15,492 bases of DNA, from assembly GCA_002707905.1 (NCBI GenBank), contig PAOF01000023.1, positions 8,328 to 23,819 of the forward strand, written 5' to 3'. This DNA comes from Fidelibacterota bacterium. Lineage in GTDB: Bacteria; Fidelibacterota; Marinisomatia; Marinisomatales; S15-B10. The notes beneath the pieces were generated by a model. It was not told the origin of the DNA. It was given only the letters and a program-made list of their open reading frames with translations, and made no database searches. The position numbers and the translations under genes are program-made. Below, in pieces: positions 6,993 to 13,343 of the stretch (its first letter is position 1; each line of letters opens with the position of its first letter).

Positions 6993-8708
6993 ATGTCAAT
7001 ATTATTAGTAAAAAAAATAATTAACGAATCTATTCTTAAATCTATTAAATCATGTAAATATGATACAAATATAGATGAAAAAGATATAAAGTTAAATGAA
7101 ACTAAAAATAAAGAAATTGGAGACATTTCAACGGGTATATCATTTATATTAGCAAAAAAAAATAAAAAACCTCCAATTGAGATAGCTCAAAACATAGTTA
7201 AAAAAATTGATTTAGATAAAAATTTGATAATGAAAACAAATGTTTCAAAACCAGGTTTTATTAATTTTCATTTAAATGTTAAAATGCTCTACGATAATTT
7301 GTTTCAAATAATCGTTAAGAACAAAAATTATGGAAGATCCTCAATTGGAATTAATAAAAAGGCCCTAGTTGAGTTTGTGAGTGCCAATCCTACAGGGCCT
7401 CTCACTGTTGGTCATGGTAGGCAAGCAGTTCTCGGTGATATTGTATCAAGAATTTTAGAGTTTAATGGATATTTGGTTGAAAGAGAGTATTATTATAATG
7501 ATGCGGGTAGACAGATGAGGGTTCTAGAGCAATCAATTAAATCTAGATATATTCAATTATTCGATAAAGAAAGTTCTTTTCCAGAGCATGGTTATCATGG
7601 TGATTATATAGTAGAAATTGCAAAAAATATATTAATAAAAGAATTGGGATTTAAAGATTTTAAGGAATTAGATATTTTTTTAAATGATTTAAATAATCAA
7701 GATAAAAAAAAATATTTAAACAAAATAAATAAAATCAATTTTAGAAACTTTGGTGAAGAATTAATTTTTGATAATATTAAAAAAACTTTAAAAAGAATAA
7801 GAATAAATTTTGATAATTTTGTAAATGAAAAACAATTTTATGATGATGGAAGTATTGAAAAAATTTTAAAAATTTTTGAAAGAAAAAAACTATCATATAA
7901 AAAAGATGGTGCTGTGTGGTTAAAAACTTCAGAGTTTGGTAAAGAGGTTGATACCGTCATTATTAAAAATACAGGGGAACCAACATATAGGTTACCCGAT
8001 ATAGCTTATCATAGTAATAAAATTAAAAGAGAATTTGATTTAATTATAAATATATTAGGAGCTGACCACAAAGATACAGTTCCCGATGTTATAAATGGCG
8101 TAAAAGCTTTAGGTTACGAAATTAATCATATCAAGGTTTTAATTCATCAATTTGTTTCATTGATTGTAAAAGATGAAAAGATGAAAATGTCTACTAGAAA
8201 AGCTAACTTTGTTACTTTAGATGATTTAATTGATATGGTAGGTGTTGATATTAGTAGATATTTTTTTATAATGAGAGGGAAACAAAGTCATTTAAATTTT
8301 GATATAGATCTTGCAAAAAAAGAATCTGATGAAAACCCAGTTTTTTACTTACAATATGCCTATGCAAGAATATGTAATATTTTAAAATTCTTTAATGAAG
8401 ATGAAAACATTGAATTAAAAAAAACTAATTTTAATTTATTGACTGAAAAAGAAGAAATTAATTTGATGAAAAATTTAAATTGTTTTGATGAAATAATAAT
8501 TGACTCACTAAATACTTTAGAACCTCAAACTATAGCAAATTATTTACAACAATTAGCTACAAGCTTTCATAAGTTTTATGCCAATCATAGGGTGATTAAT
8601 AGTAATAAAGAATTAACTAATTCAAGAATAAAGTTAATTTTATCAACCAAAATAGTTCTTGAAAATGGACTTGATATTCTTGGAATAAGTCATCCTGAAA
8701 AAATGTAA
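6993..8708 (+). CDS. argS: Arginyl-tRNA synthetase
   Basis: A class I synthetase that charges tRNA-Arg. The 571 residues include the Add1 N-terminal domain (about 1-115), the Rossmann fold entered by FVSANPTGPLTVGHGR (128-143) with the HIGH equivalent at 138-141, YYYNDAGRQM (166-175), GADHKDT (356-362), the KMSK equivalent KMSTR (398-402) followed by NFVTLDDLIDMVGVDISRYF, and a C-terminal DALR helical domain whose QYAYARI segment (454-460) is typical. The HIGH motif reads T-V-G-H, with Thr138 in the first His position, and KMSK reads K-M-S-T. The latter is common in ArgRS. It lies 9 bases after rsfS and shares its transcript by spacing. Its many lysines and isoleucines reflect the A+T-rich genome. 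Confidence 0.97.
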   Translation: MSILLVKKIINESILKSIKSCKYDTNIDEKDIKLNETKNKEIGDISTGISFILAKKNKKPPIEIAQNIVKKIDLDKNLIMKTNVSKPGFINFHLNVKMLYDNLFQIIVKNKNYGRSSIGINKKALVEFVSANPTGPLTVGHGRQAVLGDIVSRILEFNGYLVEREYYYNDAGRQMRVLEQSIKSRYIQLFDKESSFPEHGYHGDYIVEIAKNILIKELGFKDFKELDIFLNDLNNQDKKKYLNKINKINFRNFGEELIFDNIKKTLKRIRINFDNFVNEKQFYDDGSIEKILKIFERKKLSYKKDGAVWLKTSEFGKEVDTVIIKNTGEPTYRLPDIAYHSNKIKREFDLIINILGADHKDTVPDVINGVKALGYEINHIKVLIHQFVSLIVKDEKMKMSTRKANFVTLDDLIDMVGVDISRYFFIMRGKQSHLNFDIDLAKKESDENPVFYLQYAYARICNILKFFNEDENIELKKTNFNLLTEKEEINLMKNLNCFDEIIIDSLNTLEPQTIANYLQQLATSFHKFYANHRVINSNKELTNSRIKLILSTKIVLENGLDILGISHPEKM

Positions 8709-8727
8709 ATTTTTAAAAAAAATTAAA

Positions 8728-8733
8728 AAGGAG
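8728..8733 (+). promoter_or_regulatory. Shine-Dalgarno for the 107-residue exported protein
   Basis: AAGGAG lies 5 bases before the ATG at 8739. It is one of only three strong Shine-Dalgarno motifs in the window and fixes this start. Confidence 0.75.
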
Positions 8734-8738
8734 TTGTT

Positions 8739-9062
8739 ATGAAAAAATATTTTTTAGTTATGATAATCTTAATTCTTAACATTAATAATTTTGCTTTTTC
8801 AAAACAAAATGATTCTATAAAGGTATATCTTTCTCAATTTGAAGATTTTATTAGAAATGAAATTGCAAATTCAGCTACAACTGGAAGATTTCAATTACAA
8901 TCATTTAATATTGATAGAACGCATTGGCATTATATGCTTGATACTTCCACTGGGAAACTATATAGAATGGAATTAGGAAGAACTCCTGATAGGAGCGAAT
9001 GGAAATTAATGTCAAATGGTATAATTGAAGAAAAAGATGAAGTCTCTAATAAGGATAATTAG
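8739..9062 (+). CDS. Small exported protein of unknown function
   Basis: I do not recognise a named family. The 107-residue product has a clear signal peptide (hydrophobic 4-19) with a plausible cleavage after AFS at 19-21. The mature part of about 86 residues starts with an amphipathic helix (about 28-45). It continues with a compact strand-rich core, GRFQLQSFNIDRTHWHYMLD (49-68), then DTSTGKLYRMELGR (68-81) and SEWKLMSNG (86-94), and ends in a charged tail. The core's D-T-x-T-G-K-x-Y pattern resembles short 'result of treatment' beta-strand modules seen in small envelope proteins. It contains no cysteine in the mature part. It lies 30 bases after argS and 15 before the TlpA-like gene, so it may be an extracytoplasmic partner of the redox proteins downstream. 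Confidence 0.8.
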   Translation: MKKYFLVMIILILNINNFAFSKQNDSIKVYLSQFEDFIRNEIANSATTGRFQLQSFNIDRTHWHYMLDTSTGKLYRMELGRTPDRSEWKLMSNGIIEEKDEVSNKDN

Positions 9063-9077
9063 AAATAATTTTTAAAC

Positions 9078-9575
9078 ATGAAAATTTTCATTTATATAAC
9101 TTATTTTTTTTTAATATCATGTACAGATTCTAAAATTGATTTGGTTGAAGTAAATGCTACTGATATTAAAAATGAAATTAATAAATTTAAAGGTAACAAA
9201 TCTGTTTTAGTTAATTATTGGGCAACAACTTGCAGCCCATGTATTGATGAATTTCCAATGATTATGGATTTATCAAAAAGATATAAAGATCATTTAAAGG
9301 TTTTCTTTGTTTCTGCAGATTGGATAGAAGACAAAGATAATGCTCTAGAGTTTTTAGTTTCTCAAAATGTTCAAGGGTTATCTTTTTTAAAGAATCAAAA
9401 AGATAATGATTTTATTAATCAAACAAATCAAAACTGGAGTGGAGCTTTACCATTTACGATAGTATTCGGAAAAAAGTCTGGAAATGTTGTAGATTTCTGG
9501 GAAGCCAAAGCTTCTGAAAAGAGATTTATAAGAGGAATTGAAATTGGAATTAAGGAAGGAGAATTGAATGAATAA
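9078..9575 (+). CDS. TlpA-like thioredoxin-fold lipoprotein
   Basis: The 165-residue product has a short lipoprotein signal (hydrophobic 3-13) with lipobox LISC and Cys15. A thioredoxin fold follows: the strand VLVNYWATTCSPCIDEFP (43-60) carries the active-site Cys52-Ser-Pro-Cys55, and ALPFTIVF (123-130) provides the cis-proline Pro125. The pattern is that of TlpA/ResA-like thiol-disulfide oxidoreductases that act on the outer face of the inner membrane or in the periplasm, often to reduce apocytochrome c or other substrates. No cytochrome maturation genes are visible. Its last bases overlap the next gene by 8, and that next protein also has a thioredoxin fold, suggesting a working pair. No Shine-Dalgarno is visible before the ATG. 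Confidence 0.88.
   Translation: MKIFIYITYFFLISCTDSKIDLVEVNATDIKNEINKFKGNKSVLVNYWATTCSPCIDEFPMIMDLSKRYKDHLKVFFVSADWIEDKDNALEFLVSQNVQGLSFLKNQKDNDFINQTNQNWSGALPFTIVFGKKSGNVVDFWEAKASEKRFIRGIEIGIKEGELNE
9556..9561 (+). promoter_or_regulatory. Shine-Dalgarno inside the TlpA-like gene for the next start
   Basis: AAGGAG within the purine run AAGGAAGGAG lies 6 bases before the ATG at 9568, inside the 3' end of the preceding gene. It supports the overlapping start. Confidence 0.75.
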
Positions 9576-10167
9576 AATTTTTAATCTAATGATAATTTTT
9601 ACTCTGATGACTTTTTTACAATCAAAAGAACTAGAAATAGGTTCTAAGATTCCATTATTTGCAGTCAAAATGGACCAAGTTAATGGAAATCCCATTAGTT
9701 TGAAAGATGCTATGGGCAAAAATGGTTTAATTGTTATCTTTTCATGTAACACATGTCCTTGGGTTCTGGCTTGGGAGGATAGATATAATGTAATTTATAA
9801 AAAATATAAAGATAAGGGTTTTGATATGGTTGCTATAAATTCTAACCAAGGAACTAGAAACTCTGGTGATAGTATGTCGGATATGAAAAATCATGCCAAA
9901 AAAGCTAAGTATGAATTTCCCTATACATTAGATGAAGGTTCAAAACTTGCTAATGCTTTTGGTGCAACTAAAACTCCTCATGTATATTTATTTGATTCTA
10001 ATGCTAAATTAGTGTATAAGGGGGCAATTGATGATAATTCTAGGAATCCAAAAAAAGTAGAAGATCACTATTTAATGGATGCTTTAGATTCTATGATTGA
10101 GGGTAAAAAAATTGCTCAGGTATCAACAAAAGCAATAGGTTGTACCATCAAATATGTAGATAATTGA
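9568..10167 (+). CDS. Exported AhpC/TSA-type thioredoxin-fold protein
   Basis: The 199-residue product has an N-terminal signal-like segment (hydrophobic 6-17). A redoxin domain runs from about residue 22: GSKIPLFAV (25-33), then IFSCNTCPW (57-65) with Cys60-Asn-Thr-Cys63, VAINSN (88-93), FPYTLDEGSKLANAFGA (117-133), KTPHVYLFD (135-143) with cis-Pro137, and LVYKGAIDDN (148-157). The C-terminal GCTIKY (191-196) with Cys192 is typical of this 'thioredoxin family protein' group. The family is related to peroxiredoxins, but the CxxC suggests disulfide exchange. The substrate is unknown. A strong Shine-Dalgarno and an 8-base overlap tie its translation to the TlpA-like gene. The tRNA-Pro gene starts 6 bases past its stop. 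Confidence 0.88.
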   Translation: MNKIFNLMIIFTLMTFLQSKELEIGSKIPLFAVKMDQVNGNPISLKDAMGKNGLIVIFSCNTCPWVLAWEDRYNVIYKKYKDKGFDMVAINSNQGTRNSGDSMSDMKNHAKKAKYEFPYTLDEGSKLANAFGATKTPHVYLFDSNAKLVYKGAIDDNSRNPKKVEDHYLMDALDSMIEGKKIAQVSTKAIGCTIKYVDN

Positions 10168-10173
10168 TTTTAT

Positions 10174-10247
10174 CGGAGTGTGGCGCAGCTTGGTAGCGCA
10201 CCTGGTTTGGGACCAGGGGGTCGAAGGTTCAAATCCTTTCACTCCGA
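10174..10247 (+). tRNA. tRNA-Pro, anticodon UGG
   Basis: A complete 74-base cloverleaf. The acceptor CGGAGTG (10174-10180) pairs perfectly with CACTCCG (10240-10246), with discriminator A10247. The D arm is GCGC (10183-10186) with GCGC (10196-10199). The anticodon stem CCTGG (10201-10205) pairs with CCAGG (10213-10217). The seven-base loop TTTGGGA puts TGG at 10208-10210, which reads CCA and, with wobble modification, other proline codons. The T arm is GAAGG/CCTTT around TTCAAAT (10228-10234). The first base pair C-G is usual for bacterial tRNA-Pro. The 3' CCA is not encoded and must be added. No own promoter fits in the 6 bases after the preceding stop codon, so it is probably processed from the upstream mRNA or driven from within that gene. 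Confidence 0.97.
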
Positions 10248-10478
10248 CAAATTAAATTCTCTCTTGATCTGAAAGGCTTTTTTTAGTTTTTTTATTGACA
10301 ATAAAAGATTTATGGTTTATTCAAGGGATGAGACAATGAAAATCATATCAAGTCAAATAATACTAAAATTTATACTTCAAATTTATACCACATTAGATTA
10401 TCTACGATGTTGAGATATCAATATTTATTTGATAAATAAATAATGTAAGGTGTTGAAATAAATTAGGATTTTCTAGGA
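10248..10478. other. Spacer between tRNA-Pro and lhgO
   Basis: This 231-base stretch is the longest gene-free part of the window. Two seven-T runs (10278-10284 and 10287-10293) follow the tRNA and may end its transcript, although no real stem precedes them. TTGACA (10295-10300) is a perfect -35 box, but the hexamer 17 bases on (TATTCA) is a poor -10. A 25-codon frame with a Shine-Dalgarno-like AAGGGA follows (10336-10413). No repeat or tRNA fragment is seen. Confidence 0.5.
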
Positions 10479-11660
10479 ATGAATATAGCAATTATTGGTG
10501 GTGGAATAGTCGGTCTTGCCTTAGGATATAAACTTCAATGTGAAAACAATAATAATATTGATATTTTTGAAAAAGAAAAAAGAATAGGTTATCATCAATC
10601 TGGAAGAAATAGTGGTGTATTACACTGTGGATTGGGTTATAAGCCTGGATCTTTAAAAGCTAAACTTACGATTTCTGGAATAAAACAAATGATTGATTAT
10701 TGTAAAAATCATCAAATAGAATATGATATATGTGGAAAAATAATAGTAGCAACTTCAAATAATGATATTAGTTTAATAGATAATTTGGCTAAAACAGGAA
10801 AAAAAAATGGTTTAACTGGTTTAAAATTTTTGACACAACATGAATTAAAAGAAAGAGAGCCTTTTGTTAAATCTTTAAAAACATTATTAGTTCCGGATGA
10901 AGGAATTATTGATTATAGGGGTGTTATTAATTCCATGTCAAATAACATTATAGAAAGTGGTGGTAATATTTTTCTTTCCTCAAGAATTAAAATGTTAAAA
11001 AAAATAAATAATACAATATATTTAGATAATTATTCGCATAAAGGTTATAAATATGTTATTAACTGTACTGGATTACAGTCTGATTTGACTTATAAAAAAT
11101 TTTCTAAAGAAAAAAGAAAAATGAAAATTGTCCCTTTTCGAGGAGAATATTATAAACTATCAAAAGATGCTGAGAAGTTAGTTAATCATCTTATATATCC
11201 AGTTGGAAACCCAAAGTTTCCTTTTCTTGGAGTTCACTTTACAAGGATGATTAATGGTGATAGAGAAGTTGGTCCTAATGCAGTTCTAGCATTTAAAAGA
11301 GAAGGTTATAAAAATTCTGACATATCAATAAGTGATATAATTGATTATTTGTCATATCCAGGTTTTTTAAATTTTATAAGAAAGAATTTTCTTTTTTGCA
11401 TTAATGAATTATCAACTTCACTTTTTAAATCCTCTTTTTTAAAGAAAAGTCAAGTTTTAATACCTGAAATAAGAGCAAAAGATATTAGTAAAGGTTCTGC
11501 TGGTGTGAGAGCTCAAGGAATTGATGCTAAGGGTAATTTAATGATGGATTTTGATGTAATAAAATCAAATAATCAAATACATGTTCTTAATTCACCATCT
11601 CCTGCAGCTACATCTTCACTTGCAATAGCAGATTATATAATTAAAAATTACATTAATTAG
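10479..11660 (+). CDS. lhgO: L-2-hydroxyglutarate oxidase/dehydrogenase LhgO
   Basis: An FAD enzyme that oxidises L-2-hydroxyglutarate to 2-oxoglutarate, passing electrons to oxygen or the quinone pool. The 393 residues show the Rossmann GGGIVG (7-12) with ribose-binding Glu31 in IDIFEKE, then HQSGRNSGVLHCGLGYKPGS (39-58), a segment very characteristic of LhgO. Later come VPFRGEYYKL (218-227), FPFLGVHFT (247-255), GPNAVLAFKREGY (265-277), AGVRAQ (341-346) and SPSPAATSSLAIADY (372-386), which closes the FAD site. AGGA elements lie just before the ATG, one at a workable 10-base distance (10465-10468). It stands alone after the tRNA, followed by an A+T palindrome. The substrate probably arises from side reactions of malate dehydrogenase or from lysine breakdown; neither pathway is visible here. 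Confidence 0.93.
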   Translation: MNIAIIGGGIVGLALGYKLQCENNNNIDIFEKEKRIGYHQSGRNSGVLHCGLGYKPGSLKAKLTISGIKQMIDYCKNHQIEYDICGKIIVATSNNDISLIDNLAKTGKKNGLTGLKFLTQHELKEREPFVKSLKTLLVPDEGIIDYRGVINSMSNNIIESGGNIFLSSRIKMLKKINNTIYLDNYSHKGYKYVINCTGLQSDLTYKKFSKEKRKMKIVPFRGEYYKLSKDAEKLVNHLIYPVGNPKFPFLGVHFTRMINGDREVGPNAVLAFKREGYKNSDISISDIIDYLSYPGFLNFIRKNFLFCINELSTSLFKSSFLKKSQVLIPEIRAKDISKGSAGVRAQGIDAKGNLMMDFDVIKSNNQIHVLNSPSPAATSSLAIADYIIKNYIN

Positions 11661-11692
11661 ATTATATATTAATAGTTTGGAAATGCCTTTTC

Positions 11693-11720
11693 AATTTTTA
11701 TATATTAATATATAAAAATT
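11693..11720. repeat. Perfect 28-base A+T palindrome after lhgO, possible terminator
   Basis: The half-site AATTTTTATATATT is followed at once by its exact reverse complement, giving a 28-base palindrome made only of A and T. It begins 33 bases after the lhgO stop and is followed by a short T-rich run. It could form a weak hairpin and end lhgO transcription, or be a protein-binding site. With this base composition chance is a real alternative. Confidence 0.5.
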
Positions 11721-11761
11721 TTTATTTCATTTATAAAAAATTAATTATTTAATGAATACTA

Positions 11762-12352
11762 ATGAAAGTAAGTATTATATCATTTCTTCTATCAATGGTT
11801 GTAATTAGCGGTACAGAAACACCTAATTATAAAAAAATAAAAAAATTCAAAGATTTTGAATTAAGGAATTATGAATCCATAATTATTGCAACAACTACTG
11901 TTGAAAGAGATTTTAGTGAATCAAACAGTATTGGATTTAGAAGGTTAGCTAATTATATTTTTGGTGATAATGATAAAAATATAAAAATCGAAATGACAGC
12001 ACCTGTGATAACATCTTTTAATTCTTTATATGAAAATCAAAAAGATATATCATTTATAATGCCAAAAATACATAATTTAAATTCTCTTCCTCTCTCAAAT
12101 AAAAATAATGTTTCAATAAAAGTAAAAGAAGTTGGTCTGGTTGCTGTAATAGGTTTTGGTGGTTGGGCTACAGAAGAAAGGACAAATAAATATATAAATA
12201 AACTTAAAATTTTAATACAAAACGAAAAATTAAATATATCAGATGAAATTATTGTTGCTCAATATAATTCTCCATGGGCAATTCCACCTTTTAGAAAGAA
12301 CGAAATTTTGATTCCATTGGATAAAAAAAATAATCAAGGTTTATTTAAATAA
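11762..12352 (+). CDS. SOUL heme-binding family protein
   Basis: The 196-residue product begins with a hydrophobic segment (4-16) that looks like a signal peptide, followed by a SOUL/HBP domain. Landmarks of the family are the early NYKKIKKFKDFELRNYE region (22-38), the GFRRLANYIFGDN helix (58-70), the highly conserved EMTAPVI (76 onward), the strand SFIMP (about 98-102), GFGGWATEERTN (about 132-143) and the C-terminal YNSPWAIPPFRKNEIL. In animals the family includes heme-binding p22HBP. Bacterial members are mostly uncharacterised, and heme binding is not guaranteed because the binding histidine is poorly conserved. It lies 101 bases downstream of lhgO with its own spacer, so it may be a separate unit. 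Export and a role in tetrapyrrole handling are inferences. Confidence 0.9.
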   Translation: MKVSIISFLLSMVVISGTETPNYKKIKKFKDFELRNYESIIIATTTVERDFSESNSIGFRRLANYIFGDNDKNIKIEMTAPVITSFNSLYENQKDISFIMPKIHNLNSLPLSNKNNVSIKVKEVGLVAVIGFGGWATEERTNKYINKLKILIQNEKLNISDEIIVAQYNSPWAIPPFRKNEILIPLDKKNNQGLFK

Positions 12353-12420
12353 ATTGTTTGTAAAAATTAAATTATTAAGATGTTTCATAAATTTGAAAGA
12401 ACTATAAACAGAATTTTTAC

Positions 12421-13338
12421 ATGTTAAAAGGAACACATAGTTATATTGAAGATGATCGTAATAAAAATATAAAAATTTATGTTAATGGAGAAATTCTTCT
12501 AAGGTCAGATGCTTCTATCTCTGTTTTTGATAGTGGTTTTCTTTTAGGTGATGGTATATGGGAAGGAATTCGACTTTTAAATGGCAAATTAGTATCTATT
12601 GATCAACATTTGAAAAGACTATTTTTTGGTGCAAAAAAACTTGATATTAAAATTGGTTTTTCTAAAAAACAATTAATAGATATTATTAATAAAACTCTAA
12701 AAGTTAATAACATGCAAAGTCATGTGCACATTCGACTTATTATATCTAGAGGGCTTAAGAAGACACCTTATCAACATCCTAATGCAAATATAAACGGTAG
12801 TACAATTGTTGTTATTCCTGAATATAAAAAAGCAGATAAAAGAATTAATAAAAATGGTATTAATCTTGTTACAGTAAAAACACGTAGAGGAACTTCTTTT
12901 ACTCAAGATCCACGTTTAAATACTTTAAGTAAAATTAATTGCATATTAGCATGTATTGAAGCAGACAAAGCTGGGGCAGATGAAGGAATTATGTTAGATA
13001 TTAACGGAAATGTTTCAACATGTAACTCAACAAATTTTTTTATTGTAAGAAAAGGAGAGGTTTGGACTTCAACAGGGAAATATTGCTTACCTGGTGTAAC
13101 CAGAAAAATAGTGATTGATTTATGTAAAGAAAATAATATTTCAATTTTTGAAAAAGATTTTTGCATTGAAGATGTTCATGGTTCGGATGAAGCTTTTGTT
13201 ACCGGAACTTTTGCAGGTATAATTCCTGCAATAAATATAGATGGTTACAAAATATCAAATGGTAAAAGAGGGAAATTAACTTACTCATTGCAAAAACTAT
13301 TTTCAGAAAAATTAAATAAACTATATCCTAAAACTTAG
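12421..13338 (+). CDS. Class IV (fold type IV) aminotransferase, branched-chain-aminotransferase-like
   Basis: The 305-residue product has the aminotransferase IV layout. The N-terminal strand IYVNGE (19-24) leads to SVFDSGFLLGDGIWEGIR (34-51) and HLKRL (63-67). PLP-binding Lys171 lies in LNTLSKINCILACIEA (166-181), followed by AGADEGIMLD (184-193), STCNSTNFF (199-207), LPGVTRK (223-229, phosphate-binding) and DEAFVTGTFAGIIP (256-269). The match is to a distinct subgroup, with KGTHSYIEDDRN at the N-terminus, that is related to but not the same as IlvE or D-amino-acid aminotransferase. The usual pyridine-contacting Glu is Thr200 here. Transamination is expected but the substrate is unknown. 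The sulfotransferase-like gene starts 5 bases after its stop, so the two are surely co-expressed. There is no Shine-Dalgarno. Confidence 0.9.
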   Translation: MLKGTHSYIEDDRNKNIKIYVNGEILLRSDASISVFDSGFLLGDGIWEGIRLLNGKLVSIDQHLKRLFFGAKKLDIKIGFSKKQLIDIINKTLKVNNMQSHVHIRLIISRGLKKTPYQHPNANINGSTIVVIPEYKKADKRINKNGINLVTVKTRRGTSFTQDPRLNTLSKINCILACIEADKAGADEGIMLDINGNVSTCNSTNFFIVRKGEVWTSTGKYCLPGVTRKIVIDLCKENNISIFEKDFCIEDVHGSDEAFVTGTFAGIIPAINIDGYKISNGKRGKLTYSLQKLFSEKLNKLYPKT

Positions 13339-13343
13339 AAAAA

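Noticed and set aside
9447..9752. Minus-strand open frame of 101 codons across the two thioredoxin-fold genes
   Set aside because: It is antisense to two well-supported genes and has no recognisable domain or start signal.
10271..10293. Rho-independent terminator after tRNA-Pro
   Set aside because: There are two T-runs, but the only symmetry before them (AAAG-CTTT around one G) cannot form a hairpin loop. Termination here is possible but not supported by structure.
10174..10478. tRNA-associated integration site
   Set aside because: No integrase is present and no second copy of the tRNA 3' end is visible in the rest of the window.
12697..13166. Two minus-strand frames inside the aminotransferase gene
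   Set aside because: Both are antisense shadows with Cys/Ile/Phe-rich composition and no family resemblance.
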